Assembly: GCA_017591395.1 (NCBI GenBank)
Contig: WEDG01002105.1
Coordinates: 99,155-163,154, forward strand
Source of the DNA: Schistocephalus solidus
Taxonomy: Eukaryota > Platyhelminthes > Cestoda > Diphyllobothriidea > Diphyllobothriidae
Length of the DNA: 64,000 nucleotides
Direction: 5' to 3'
The notes under the pieces are model-generated. The model was not told the origin of the DNA and made no database searches. It saw nothing but the letters and a program-made list of their open reading frames with translations. Every line of letters begins with the position of its first letter. Positions within the stretch are counted from its first letter, which is position 1. Both the position numbers and the translations under genes were made by a program. This document shows, in pieces, positions 1 to 10,316 of this stretch.

Positions 1-345
1 GTCGGCACAGACCGTGCCTCGTGGAGAGGAGTGCTGGGTCCCAATGGTCTAGCTGGCTTCAATGACAACGGTCTTCTCCTACAAACCTGCACCGAACCCC
101 GTCTCCTGCTGACAAACACCTTCTTCCGCCTACCGATGCGGCAAAAAGCGACCTGGGTACATCCTCATTCGAGACACTGGCACCTCTTGGACTATGTTCT
201 CGTCCGGAGGCAAGATAAACCGGACGTGTTGATGACAAAGGCGATCCCCGATGCCGATTGAGGGACGGATCACCACCTCGTCATCTCCAAGATGAGGCTC
301 CGTCTGCAACCCCGCAGGAGACCCCAAGGTAAGCGACCACAAGGT
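1..345 (+). pseudogene. C-terminal end of LINE endonuclease
   Basis: This is the last third of an AP-type (exonuclease/endonuclease/phosphatase) domain, which nicks target DNA for target-primed reverse transcription. The visible core is [18 protein letters not shown] followed, after a stop at 259-261, by TDHHLVISKMRLRL. This is the strand with the catalytic Asp-His pair that family members carry in a T/SDH motif. Reading continues in the same frame to about 350, then a 1-nt shift near 385 moves the protein into the RT linker frame. The N-terminal catalytic residues are outside the window. Confidence 0.75.
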
Positions 346-367
346 AAGTTGAATACTGTTTTGTTGA

Positions 368-1894
368 ATGTGCCTGCTCGCCATCTTCTATTTCAGCAAC
401 GAACTGGCCAACCGTCTAGCCAACCTTCCAGTCGCCGACGCGGACATCTACGTGGAGAACCACTGGTGTCAGCTGAGAGACACCATCCAATCCACTGCCC
501 TGGATGTCCTCGGCCGCTCACGTCGTCAGCACCAAGACTGGTTCGATGACAACGACGCAGCTATCAACGCTCTGCTCGTCGAGAAGAACCAGTTACACAA
601 AGCCTACATCGATCGCCCCACCGCTGCAAACAAGACAGCCTTCTACCGAAGTCGCCGCCTTGTACAGCAACGGCTGCGGGAGATGCAGGATGCCTGGATG
701 ACGCGCAAAGCCGAGGAAATCCAAGGGTACGCAGACCGAAACGAATGGAAGAACTTCGCCACCACCAAAGCTGTCTACGGACCTCCCGTCAAAGGCACCG
801 CCCCTCTTCTCAGTGCCAACGGCAGGACGCTGCTCACTGAGAAGACGCAAATCCTGACGCGATGGGCTGAACACTTTCAAAGCGTTCTCAAGCAGCCCTC
901 CACCATCTCCGACGCCGCCATCGATCGCCTGCCTGAAGTGGAAATCAACGCCAACCTTGATCTCCCGCCCTCTCTCCAAGAAACCATCAGAGCCGTGCAG
1001 TAACTCTCCAGCGGGAAAGCACCTGGCCCGGACACGATCCCTGCTGAGATTTACAAGCATGGTGGACCCCAGCTGATGAATCAACTCACAGTGCTATTCC
1101 AGGAGATGTGGCACCAAGGACAAGTCCCTAAGGATTTCAAAGACGCCACTATTTTCCACCTCTACAAGAAGAAAGGGAACCGCCAACTCTGCGACAACCA
1201 CCGAGGAATTTCGCTACTGAACATCGCTGGAAAGATCTTCGCCCGCATTCTCCTCAACCGCTTGAACGCTCACCTGGAGCAAGGACTGCTCCCGGAAAGT
1301 CAATGCAGCTTCCGACGACACAGAGGAACAATCGACATGATCTTCGCTGCTCGCCAGCTGCAAGAGAAGTGCCAAGAGATGCGGACTCACCTCTACACTA
1401 CCTTCGTGGATCTGACGAAAGTCTTTGACACGGTGAATCACGACGGGCTGTGGAAAATCATGCAGAAATTCGGCTGTCCTGAACGGTTCACGCATATGGT
1501 ACGTCAGCTTCACGACGGGATGATGGCGCACGTTGCTGACAATGGGACAGTATCTGAAGCATTCGCAGTGACCAACGGTGTGAAGCAGGGCTGCGTCCTT
1601 GCGCCTACCCTCTTCAGCCTCATGTTTTCTGCCATGTTAATGGATGCCTACCGCAACGAACGCCCCGGGATCCGCATCGCCTACCGGATGGACAGCCGAC
1701 TCCTCAACCAACGACGGATGAACTTCTGCTCGCGTGTCTCCACAGCCACCATCCACGAACTGCTATTCGCTGACGATTATACACTCAATACAACGACAGA
1801 AGAGGAAATGCAAAGGAGCATGGAACTCTTCGCTGCCGCCTGTGACAACTTCGGACTTCGCATCAACACTGAGAAAACGGTTGTGATGCATTAA
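368..1894 (+). pseudogene. LINE reverse transcriptase, linker and palm domain
   Basis: An open frame runs from 368 to 1894, interrupted only by TAA at 1001-1003. The first 210 residues are the helical linker between endonuclease and RT. RT motifs follow in order: SGKAPGPDTIPAEIY (motif 0/1 region), DNHRGISLLNIAGKIFARIL, TTFVDLTKVFDTVNHDGLW (first catalytic Asp), GVKQGCVLAPTLFSLMF, and LLFADDYTLN, which holds the catalytic Asp-Asp pair. In the intact protein this makes cDNA primed from nicked target DNA. The palm motifs are intact, so the damage looks modest in age, but TAA at 1892-1894 ends the frame just after [10 protein letters not shown]. The continuation is in the following entries. Confidence 0.85.
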
Positions 1895-1937
1895 CCGTCG
1901 CCCAACACTCTCTACACCGCAGCTGACATCAACGTCA

Positions 1938-2204
1938 ATGGCGTCCAACTTAAATCTGTGGATACCTTCACGTACCAAAGTCGACGATGAGATCACCCAT
2001 CGGATCGCTAAAGCCAACCAAGCCTTTGGACGCATGCAAAATTTGGTCTGGAATCGACATGGTCTCCACTTCAGCACCAAACTGAAGATGTACAAAGCTG
2101 TCATATTGCCGACGCTGCTGTATGGAGCGGAGACGTGGACGATCTACAAAAGCAGGCGCGGAAGCTCAACCACTTACACCTCAGCTGTCTCCGCAGAATA
2201 CTAA
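1938..2204 (+). pseudogene. LINE RT thumb region, shifted frame
   Basis: This continues the RT after a small deletion near 1975, where the expected strand between FTY and KVDDE is missing. Recognisable residues are [19 protein letters not shown] and [18 protein letters not shown], the thumb segment that follows the palm in this LINE family. The frame is lost again near 2130, where AAAA appears to have lost one A relative to the expected Tyr-Lys-Lys-Gln, and the protein resumes in the frame of the zinc-finger entry. Confidence 0.75.
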
Positions 2205-3508
2205 AGCTGAGTTGGCAAGACAGGATACCGGACACGGAAGTGCTAGAACGAACAGGCATTCTCAGCATTTACGCTCAGTTGAAACAACTGCAACTGCGCT
2301 GGAGCGGTCACCTTGTGCGGATGGACGACGAAAGGCTACCCAAACGACTATTCTATGGAGATGTCGCCATGGGTTCTCGTCGACAAGGGGGTCAGGTACG
2401 ACGCTACAAAGACACTATGAAGACCTCCCTGAAGCAATTGCAGATCAACCCAGAGTCCTGGGAGGACCTTGCGCGGAATCGATCGGCTTGGAGGAGAACA
2501 GTGAAGACAGGGGCAGCAATCTACGAAGTCAACAGGATCGCCGCTGCCAAGACCAAAAGAGCAGCACCAAAGTCACCAGCGCCCCGGACCAACATCGCCA
2601 ATGCCCAGGCCCCTCCAACATGCCCGTGCTGTCACCGCACCTTCCGCGCGCGAATCGGCCTAGTCGGACATCTTCGGACGCAATGCATCAACAATCTGAC
2701 AATTCAAAATTCTAAGTCAACTTCTGTCAACCCTCCTTCGGACTCCCCCACCCTCACTCCTGGCATCAATTCCATTACTTCCACCATCATCGAGACCACA
2801 TCACAATGCTTAGCACGTGTTACCCCCACAACCACCACCACCGCAACCACCACTACCACCATCAGCGACGGGGACCCTCTCATAAACTGTCCTCATTGCG
2901 ACCGCACAATCACCTCACGCATCGGCCTGGTCGGTCACTTGCGAATCCATCGTACAGAGACTGGTGAACCAGTGCCTGGAGCTCCAACACACAGCAGAGA
3001 TCGCCGAATCCACTGCCCTCACTGTCCTCGTGCATTCACTCATCGCATGGGCCTTTTCGGTCACATGCGCATCCATGACAGCGGAATTCACCGCAATGCC
3101 GACAACACCGATAACCCATACACACCCTCCGCTCCAGCCATTCTTACCGCCACCGCTACCCCACTATCATGAATGACAACCCCCTCAGCCTCTTCCAATT
3201 TTTCCTGCCCACACTGCGCCCGCAAATTCAACTCACGCATCGGTTTGATCGGTCTCCTGCGAATCCATCGCACGGAGGCTGGTGAATCAGCGCCTGGGGC
3301 TCCGACATACAGTCACCGCGTCCGCCTCCACTGCCCTCACTGCTCCCGCACATTCACACACCGCATGCGCCTATTCAGACACATGCTTATTCACAAAACC
3401 TGCGGTAAACCACCGGAGGCTAGGCTACATCAGCACACACTATCTACACCAATACATCGACAACACCCTCACAATCACCATGTACCTGAGTATATCACGG
3501 TTTCCTAG
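2135..3508 (+). pseudogene. LINE C-terminal region with five C2H2-type zinc fingers
   Basis: The N-terminal 135 residues finish the RT thumb/connection ([39 protein letters not shown]). After a basic stretch come zinc fingers: a C2HC-like one starting CPCCHRTF (about 2622), CPHCDRTI (about 2888), CPHCPRAF (about 3013), then, past TGA at 3170-3172, CPHCARKF (about 3206) and CPHCSRTF (about 3331). The fourth has lost its first zinc His (GLLRIH where the others have GHLRIH or GHMRIH). Fingers are joined by repeated Thr/Pro-rich spacers. In LINEs such fingers are thought to bind RNA or DNA; that role is inference here. Fingers behind the RT are unusual, since most LINEs have at most a CCHC knuckle. 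Confidence 0.83.
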
Positions 3509-4975
3509 AAACCGTGGCTGGAAGGCTGCCAATCTGACGCTTACACCAGACCACGCCGTCGGCTCAGTGTATGTGCTGTGTGTGTCGAGTGGCTGACCAG
3601 TGGACTGGGAGTCAGACGGCGATGGCTGCTCCATATCCCCTGAGTTAGTGAATCCTGGTGTGTGCGTTATGGGGGCCAGGTCGTGCTGTGGCGCGCGAAG
3701 ACGGGTACGCCGATCCGTCAGCCAATGCGCCCACTCCCACATCAGGCAACTGACCGGCTCGGACAGTGGTCTGATTTTGGGGTGGGGAGAGAGTGAGTCG
3801 ACAGCTCAGCGCATTTTCCTCACTATAAACAATCTGACGCGCTTGAAACTATCACGGTGCGCTAAAAACCGTGGCTTGGAAGGTTGCCAACTGACGGGAT
3901 AACTCGGACCGCGTGGTCAGCCCAATGTGTGTTTTGTGTGAAGTGGTTGACTGGCGGACTGAGAGTCAGGCTGCAATGGCTCCTTCTTAATGTGGCCTTT
4001 ATGGCACTCCCAATCCGTGGGATCCGAGCCAGGTGTGGTGGTACGCCGAGGGGCCGCTCCGGCCGCGCCAGCCATCTGCGCCCTCTTCCATCTCCGGTCT
4101 TCTTGCCTGTGCATGAGACCGGGCTCAGATTGGGGAGGAGAAGAGTGTGCGGTAACGTTAAGCGCCGCGGTTGGAAGGTTGCCAACTGACAATTACACTC
4201 AGACCTCGCAGTTAGTCCAATGTGTGTTGTGTGGAGTGGCTGACTGGTGGTCTGAGAGTCAGGCTGCGATGGCTCCTTCTTAACGTGACCTCTGGCTATC
4301 TCACACATGTGAGATGTAAGCCGTTCAACCCCCTGTTGTGTGAAATCCTGGCGCTTGTGTTTGGGGGGCCAGGTCATGTACGAAGTACACGTAGACGAGT
4401 TCACCAGCAGCTGCACCCACTTCCGCGTCAGACAACTGACCGGCTCGGACGGTGGTCCAATTGTGGGGGTGGGGGAGAGAGTGAGATCGACAGCTCAGCG
4501 CATTTTCCTCACTATAAACAATCTGACGCGCTTGAAACTATCACGGTGCGCTAAAAGCCGTGGCTTGGAAGGTTGCCAACTGACGGGATAACTCGGACCG
4601 CGTGGTCAGCCCAATGTGTGTTTTGTGTGGAGTGGCTGACTGGCGGACTGAGAGTCAGGCTGCAATGGCTCCTTCTTAATGTGGCCTTTATGGCACTCCC
4701 ACTCCGTGGGATCCGAGCCAGGTGTGGTGGTACGCCAAGGGGCGGCTCCGGCTGCTCCAGCCACCTGCGTTCTCTCCCACCTCCGGTCTTCTTGACTCTG
4801 TCATGACACCGGGTTCAGGTGGGGGAGGAGGAGAGAGTGCGCTGGCTGCAGCGCAAGGCTACTATCACTTAAAACTAATTCACGCGCAAGTCACCGTCCC
4901 TGCACCACCCTTCCATGGAGCATACGATGGACATCGTAGGACTACGACGGTCGAACTGTCGTGTGTGTGAGAGAG
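3505..4975 (+). repeat. Modular GC-rich repeat array (about 300-400 bp modules, 689-bp higher-order period)
   Basis: Four related modules start near 3510, 3862, 4162 and 4557. Each begins with a phrase like CGTGGCTTGGAAGGTTGCCA, followed by AATGTGTGTTTTGTGTGGAG and then CAATGGCTCCTTCTTAATGT. A stretch at 3801-3950 recurs at 4490-4640 with a period of 689 bp. The last module runs into a distinct 3' end: a Pro/Gly-like GC stretch, CACTTAAAACTAATTCACGC, then a near-palindrome CGACGGTCGAACTGTCG near 4955. Many ORFs cross it but none is conserved between modules in a convincing way. I do not recognise the family. It could be a non-autonomous transposon, a SINE or dispersed satellite-like repeat. 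Confidence 0.8.
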
Positions 4976-5375
4976 AGTACCCCTAAAAGGGCCGCGTGGC
5001 TGATGCACTGGAACAACACGGGGGCCAAATCTTGGTGCGTTAGGCGTTACTTGGTTTTAATTCCCATAAAAACTGCCGAACAAGGAGCGCGCGTGCCTAA
5101 TATGAGTACGCATAGGTGCAGGCTTATGCCGCACCCCACTCTCCAACTCTGTGGGAAAGGATTCATCTGCACCCTCTCATCTTCTTGACTACGTCTTGAC
5201 ACCGGGTAAAGGTGTTTAAGAGAAGAGAGATTGCGGTAGATGCTGTGCAGGTTTACTATCACCTAAAACTAAGTTGCGCACAAGTCACCACCCCTACGAC
5301 ACCCTTCTGTGGAGCATACGGTGGACGGATTACGAAGGTCGAACTTTCGTGTGCGAGAGAGAGGAATCGTATGAG
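4976..5375 (+). repeat. Diverged copy of the modular repeat 3' end
   Basis: The stretch carries the same order of landmarks as the end of the preceding array, at lower identity: a TCTTCTTGACTACGTCTTGA segment, CACCTAAAACTAAGTTGCGC, and GAAGGTCGAACTTTCGTGTG near 5335. It lies head-to-tail with the array, so it is probably one more tandem unit or a second insertion. Confidence 0.6.
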
Positions 5376-6589
5376 AAAACGATTAGTGTCCAAGATCCAT
5401 AAAGAGCCGAAGAAGCTAGGTCTGCCGGCAGCGTATATACGTTCAGTCGTGCAATGGAGTCTCCGTTTGAGTATTTTGAAGGCATTTTAACTCTTTGATG
5501 TAATTTAACTGTTGGTAGATTTCTTTAGAACAGAAAATATCACGATTTTCACATTCCTAGGTTGGCCAAATTTTGCACCAATTTCTCAAGCTGCTTATTA
5601 GGGTGCAAGTTAATAAAATTTATCTCGTCTTCTGACATCGAAGCAGGGCGTGTTTTAATTGCCGGAGTAGAGAGACAACATGTTTAGTTCGTAAAGTGGT
5701 TACTGTCCTTCCCATGCACTGCTATAAACTTCTTATTCGTAAACGTAACCTATTCAAACCGATTAGAGGTGCCTGCCTTGGTCTGTGTTCGCGCGATATC
5801 GTGCTCTTTCGAATGAAAACCCAATGGGTGCAGGCAAGGGCAGTTGGTAAACCGATCGATCGAACACCTGCTATAGTTTCGTTTTCGTGCGGAAAAGAGG
5901 ACACAGAGGTGTAGCATGAGAAACAACCTGGCGGACACTGGCATCAATTCAAAGTTGGCCGGTAAAATCCATTTGCAGAGGAGGGTGCCAGGTCTTTGCA
6001 AACAACTGGATCAGTTTGTAAACCTTGCAATGCCTTGGTTGTGTAGCACCTCAGCGCGTACAAGGATTCCGCCTCAGGCATCTACGCCATGCTAGGAATC
6101 AGGTGATCACGGTCCCCGAACTGCCGGAACGTATGCCCACGCAGCCTCTGGGACAGCCAATCACAGGCGACCCCAAACTCTGCTAGCACCCAATCAACTG
6201 CCCAAAACTGAAGCTGGCTGGCCAGCACATCCACAGCCTCCTAGCGGAGGGCCAGAGCCGGTCGCCGTCAAGAGCTCTGACCGCCACTGCATTTCTGTAC
6301 AGAATAAACGACTTCTGTTGGTCTTTCTTCCTCCCCAAAAACGGCAATTGACTTGGTTAATCCTGCAAAAGAGAATCGCCTCCGACACGCCCAAACCCTC
6401 CAACTCCAGAAGTCCTGTCTCAGGACGCACTTCACGTTCGACAGAACAATCTATAAGCAGGTCATGCCCCAATCGAATAGTATGGGGTCTGCGGGAGTCT
6501 TTCGCGATTGTTGCGCCGCCACGGGTAAGAGGGTTGCAGTTAGGCAGGTTAAACCGCTTTTCGTCCGGACTGCGGGTGGGACTTCAATG
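5376..6589. other. Unassigned spacer
   Basis: I see no gene or clear repeat here. Short ORFs exist on both strands but none shows a domain. The 6100-6330 part is GC-richer and could be an old transposon remnant. Confidence 0.4.
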
Positions 6590-6782
6590 GCACCTATTAA
6601 ATGCGATCTATACAACACTTTCTCGTGTGAGACCCCAGACCCCACTTTAAATTACGTCTTAAACAGAGTTTCAGGACTAGGTGTGAGTGGCGGTGCGCCT
6701 AGATGAGGCTCAGACCGCGGCAGCCATCTGCGCCCGAGCTCGCGTCCGGTTTTCCTGACACCGGGCACATGTGGGTGAGAGA

Positions 6783-6823
<41 letters not shown>

Positions 6824-6960
6824 CGGTTGATACAGCGCAAGTCTTCTATAACTTAAAACTAGTTCACATGCAAGTCACAGTCCCTGCACCACCCTGCTAT
6901 AGTACCTTGGAATGTTCCCAAGTAACGGGTTAACTTCGTCCCCCCTCCGGACTGAAGGTG
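6590..6960 (+). repeat. Diverged modular repeat copy with internal (GA)n
   Basis: The landmarks of the modular family recur in plus orientation: a cytosine-rich segment with CTCGCGTCCGGTTTTCCTGA, a purine tract replaced by a (GA)n run at 6781-6822, CACTTAAAAC-like ATAACTTAAAACTAGTTCAC, and a new module start GTAACGGGTTAACTTCGTCC near 6919. Confidence 0.6.
6781..6822 (+). repeat. (GA)n microsatellite
   Basis: An almost pure GA run of about 40 bp sits where other family copies have a short GGGGGAGGAGGAGAGAGTG-like purine stretch, so it probably grew by slippage from that stretch. Confidence 0.9.
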
Positions 6961-7029
6961 AGGCTATAATAAACCCTTCTCAAGACAAAAACTCTCACTG
7001 ATCCTAATTTGGAGGCGCCAGCACGTATA

Positions 7030-7880
7030 TGGGGCTTCTGCTTGCTTCCGTAATTACTGATGCAGCCAGCTCCATGCTGCGGGTTTTTTGCAATTTTAAA
7101 GATAACCTCGACTGGCAGTCAGTCAGAGACAGACGCCTGAGCGAGGGTAGGTCAGCGAACAAGACAGCTGAATTACGCAGAGTCCGAGTGGCAGTGGAAA
7201 CCTGGTTACACGACGTCAACCACGTCTTACATCGACCACCTCGAGGTCGTAGCCGATCGGCGCCGGTCTCAGAGTACAGATGACATCGCAGATAATTTTA
7301 CCACCATGTCAACGCATCAAATGGCGCAGCAAAGTTGGGTTAGTGAATTTGAAACAGTGCAAATGACGGAGTGAGGTCCTGGTCAGGAGTCCGTTCAAGA
7401 TGCGGTCAGAGACGAAGAAGGAGAATAGCGCTCAAAATGCAGCAATCGAATACCTCCAGGCTGTGCGTACCAACCATGTGCCGTACCCTTAAGGAAGGAT
7501 TTTCCTGGCGGAGGCACCATATACATGCGCACCAGGTTAATCCTACTAGCAGTTTCAGGACACGCAAGACGGCGGTGATGTTGCTCACGTTCTTCGTCGT
7601 ACGACCGATGAGTTTAGTGTTGTTGACCTTGATCCGACGTCGGTGCCCGCCTAGAGGCGTCGAAGAGGAGGCCAAGTCAAAACCTGGCTCGAAGCAGTCA
7701 AACAGCACACAGAGGTGGCAACTAGATCTTAGGTATTCGGTTGGCGTCGCTCAAGAAGACAGCGGGCCAGACTGTACAGATTCAAAGCCATGGATCATCA
7801 CATGGGGAGATGTGCAATTCGTGACACTATCGGAGTTGGCTAGATCGGGCATGATTACAGGCACGCCAAGTACATGTAAG
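7030..7880 (+). pseudogene. Decayed LINE RT C-terminal tail
   Basis: Reading about 7620-7840 in one frame gives RRRRGGQVKTWLEAVKQHT, then a stop, then FGWRRSRRQRARLYRFKAMD and RCAIRDTIGVG. This matches the usual C-terminal tail of RTE-type LINE RTs in flatworms, where RGGQ.KTW is followed by an Arg/Trp-rich stretch and a final R-A-A-V-R-D. The upstream part (7190-7280) shows WLHDVNHVLHRPPRGRSRSA, which resembles the G-H-V-L-R-R-P-P step before it. Stops and shifts are frequent, so this is a relic. Confidence 0.5.
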
Positions 7881-8743
7881 TGCCAGCTCATCTTCAACAT
7901 CCAACACGGCCTGGTGGTAGTACCCTTGTTGAAGCACCCTCTAGATCCACGACAGGCTGACTTTAGAGTTGGCTGATCTGGTATTATGCACAGAACGCGG
8001 TAGCACAACATAGGCACCAGAAGGCAAGCAGCTTTTGGTTTATCAGCCTGCTGGATCGGTTAACCTACGACCCAATCCTTGATACGACATACCTTTGCAG
8101 GGCTTTCTGAATTTCATTCCGCCCCCTTTCCAATTTAAGTAGCTTCAGAGACAGCTGTCATCTGCTTCAATGCAACAAAATTTTCGGACATAGCTGGCCT
8201 AAGCCGCATCGGGACCATCGAGTTCGTAATTCCCTTCAGGTTGTGCTCTTTCGAGAACAGGTAGTGCGAGACATAACTGAGTTCTCACTAGGACACAGTC
8301 AAAGCAATTCGCACTTTCGGTCTCAAGGCCGCGTAACGTGCCGGATTATAACGCTGAGCTGGTCCAGCGTGCTCGGGCAAGTATATAGTCGACTTGATTC
8401 TAGGTGTGGTTATAACTGTTGCCCACGTGTTTAGAGACACTCAGTCATTGCATGGGCTTATCGGACGTGTTCATAGACACCATACTTCGCCCTACCTACA
8501 CACACAGCGATTCGGTCCTTGTTACCTACAATATCCACCGTGTGCTCCACAGGACAAAGGATACAAAGGGATGGTGGCTTAAAGGTGAATTACCTTATGG
8601 GAATGTTCGACTTTCGAAGCACCTACCGCACTCGTTCCTCCCTCGTTCTCTTGGGACCATTATCAGGACGGAGGCAAAATCGGGCGCAGTGGCAGACTGA
8701 GCTAAACAGTCAGAATACGCGTGCTACACACGCCTGAGCCAGG
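7881..8743. other. Unassigned spacer
   Basis: No coding, RNA or repeat signal that I can support. Several short ORFs overlap at 8390-8740 but show no domain. Confidence 0.35.
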
Positions 8744-8905
8744 TTTTCCCAAAACAACGAAAGCGAGAGAGCGGCTCAGATCCCCACGTGAGTGCCACAA
8801 AGGCCAAAGTAAGAAGGAGCCATCGCAGCCTTACTTCTCGTTCTGGGAGAACCGAGCTATCCCGTCAGTTGATAGCCTTCCAAGCCACGGCTTTTAGCGC
8901 GTATA
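8744..8905 (-). repeat. Single module of the modular repeat, minus strand
   Basis: The reverse strand shows AGCCGTGGCTTGGAAGGCTA, a TGACGGGATAGCTCGGTTCT-like step, and GGCTGCGATGGCTCCTTCTT, i.e. the front of one module. It ends near a (CT)n run. Confidence 0.65.
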
Positions 8906-8949
8906 TTTTCTGAGTGTTGCGGGGACGGAATCCTCAAAATTAGCCTCAT

Positions 8950-8998
8950 TCTTCTCTCTCTCTCTCTCACTCACTCTCTCTTTCTCTCTCTCTCCCGA
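8950..8998. repeat. (CT)n microsatellite
   Basis: Interrupted CT dinucleotide run of about 48 bp next to a module of the modular repeat family. Confidence 0.85.
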
Positions 8999-9479
8999 GC
9001 ATTAATCTGTTGTTCGAACCAGTCAGTCATATGATACGGAGGATTGCGTGCAAGTGGCTAATACGGCGTGTGCTACCACACTCTCATGCGTGACATTTTA
9101 TGGGTGCGCAAACCGAGTGTCGTGTCTCCGTTTAGCGTCCGTATTGGTCCAGCGCATCTCCCGCTGTAGGAACAAACCACCCACATACACACAATCATAC
9201 CCTACCTTACATACGAAACTGCCCCATAACACGTGCGTACACGACTACTCTCCGCCACATAGCATGCATAACTTCTACAGGAAGGATGCAATTCACATTT
9301 AGAAAGGCCGTATGGCCGGAGAAATGTCACATACAAGGACGCTTACAGCTCCCGTACGTAGGAACCATGTCCTTCCTCTTGCCTAGTGCATGATGAGGGA
9401 AGAAGGTCGTGTGTGGCACGGAAAGACAGACTATGCCCAATTATACCACTGGTTAGCTGACAGTTCCGGAAAGTCTATC

Positions 9480-9985
9480 GGTGCATGGGTGAGGAGAGTG
9501 AGGACAATTCTGGCGACTCACACGCCACGACACTAAAGCGCATTCCTCACTAGAATAAAACTGGCGCATTTAAACCTATTATGACGCTCTACAAGTCTTA
9601 GCTCAGAAGGTTGCCCATTAACGGAATAACTCGGTCCTTATGGTGAGTATAATGAATTGATTCGCGGATCGATAATTAGGCTGTAATTGTTCCTACCCAG
9701 TGTAGACTTTACGTCATTTTCACCCATGTGACATCCGAACCATCCGTACATGTAGTGTGGACCAGATGGCGTGTGGTACGCGTATAAGGCCTGCTTAGAT
9801 TTGTCAGCCCTTTTATCCACGCCCACCTCTGGTCCTCTTGACCTATATTTACCACCAGAGTAAGATTGGTGATGGAATAGAGGAGGGAGAGAGAGGGAGT
9901 GTTAGATGCTGCACAATTCTGTCTAGTTAATAACTACTTCATGTGCAATTTACTGGTGCTACGCCCACCCCACGGCCCATACAAG
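9480..9985 (+). repeat. Old modular repeat copy
   Basis: Plus-strand order of landmarks is kept at low identity: CGCATTCCTCACTAGAATAA, AAGTCTTAGCTCAGAAGGTT, CATTAACGGAATAACTCGGT, TAGGCTGTAATTGTTCCTAC and GGAGGGAGAGAGAGGGAGTG. It ends just left of exon 5 of the phospholipase gene, so it lies in the following intron. Confidence 0.55.
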
Positions 9986-10124
9986 GGATTTTTTTCCAGT
10001 TCCCCGCTCCTGTAACCACTTGATACTGTGAACACGGAGGCCAAACTATCGGTGACCCACACAGCTGATCTAGCCGATGCAGCAAAAGGAAAATGGTAGT
10101 TAAGCAGATAGAAATCCAACCTAC

Positions 10125-10316
10125 CCTCGGGGAAGCCTATGTCATTGAAGAACTCCTCGTAGTCATGCGCAGTGTAATTCTTGGTAGGGGTGAAGATGAG
10201 CGTTTCATCTGACGGCCACAGGCGCGGGTCAGGGAGGAGAAAGGCCAGCGAGGGCATGGAACGCTGCAACTCGCGGAACCACAGAGAGCTCGCAAAGTAG
10301 ATGCCAAAATTGTCAC
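10125..10316 (-). CDS. PLA2G15-like: Exon 5 of phospholipase-like gene
   Basis: Acceptor CCACCAATCACAG is followed by GTGACAATTTTGG. Joined to the G left over from exon 4 this gives SG-DNFGIYFASSLWF, matching the A-S-G-D-N-x-x-I of group XV phospholipase. The exon also has RLWPSDETLIFTPTKNYT and EFFNDIGFPEG, then donor GTAGGT in phase 1, where the family continues with Gly-Trp. The longer open frame on either side (9934-10512) is intron read-through. Confidence 0.87.

Larger units (their letters stand above)
1..3512 (+). mobile_element. RTE-like non-LTR retrotransposon (LINE) with C-terminal C2H2 zinc fingers, 5' cut by window edge, broken
   Basis: One element can be followed across three frames: the end of an apurinic-type endonuclease (about 1-345), a linker and reverse transcriptase (about 368-2200), then a C-terminal region with C2H2 zinc fingers (2135-3440). 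The endonuclease end shows [10 protein letters not shown] and TDHHLVISKMRLRL, the usual last motif of exo/endo/phosphatase endonucleases in LINEs. It is inactivated by in-frame stops at 259-261, 1001-1003, 1892-1894 and 3170-3172 and by frameshifts near 385, 1975 and 2130. The first and third stops look like C-to-T changes from CGA or CAA; the second could be the same. The 5' part lies left of the window. The right end is set where the modular repeat begins, near 3505. The family is recognised from domain order and RT sequence; the RTE assignment is by resemblance only. Confidence 0.88.

Noticed and set aside
7371..7976. 201-codon plus-strand ORF as a host gene
   Set aside because: Its frame differs from the LINE-like one in part and shows no domain; the recognisable residues belong to a retroelement tail.
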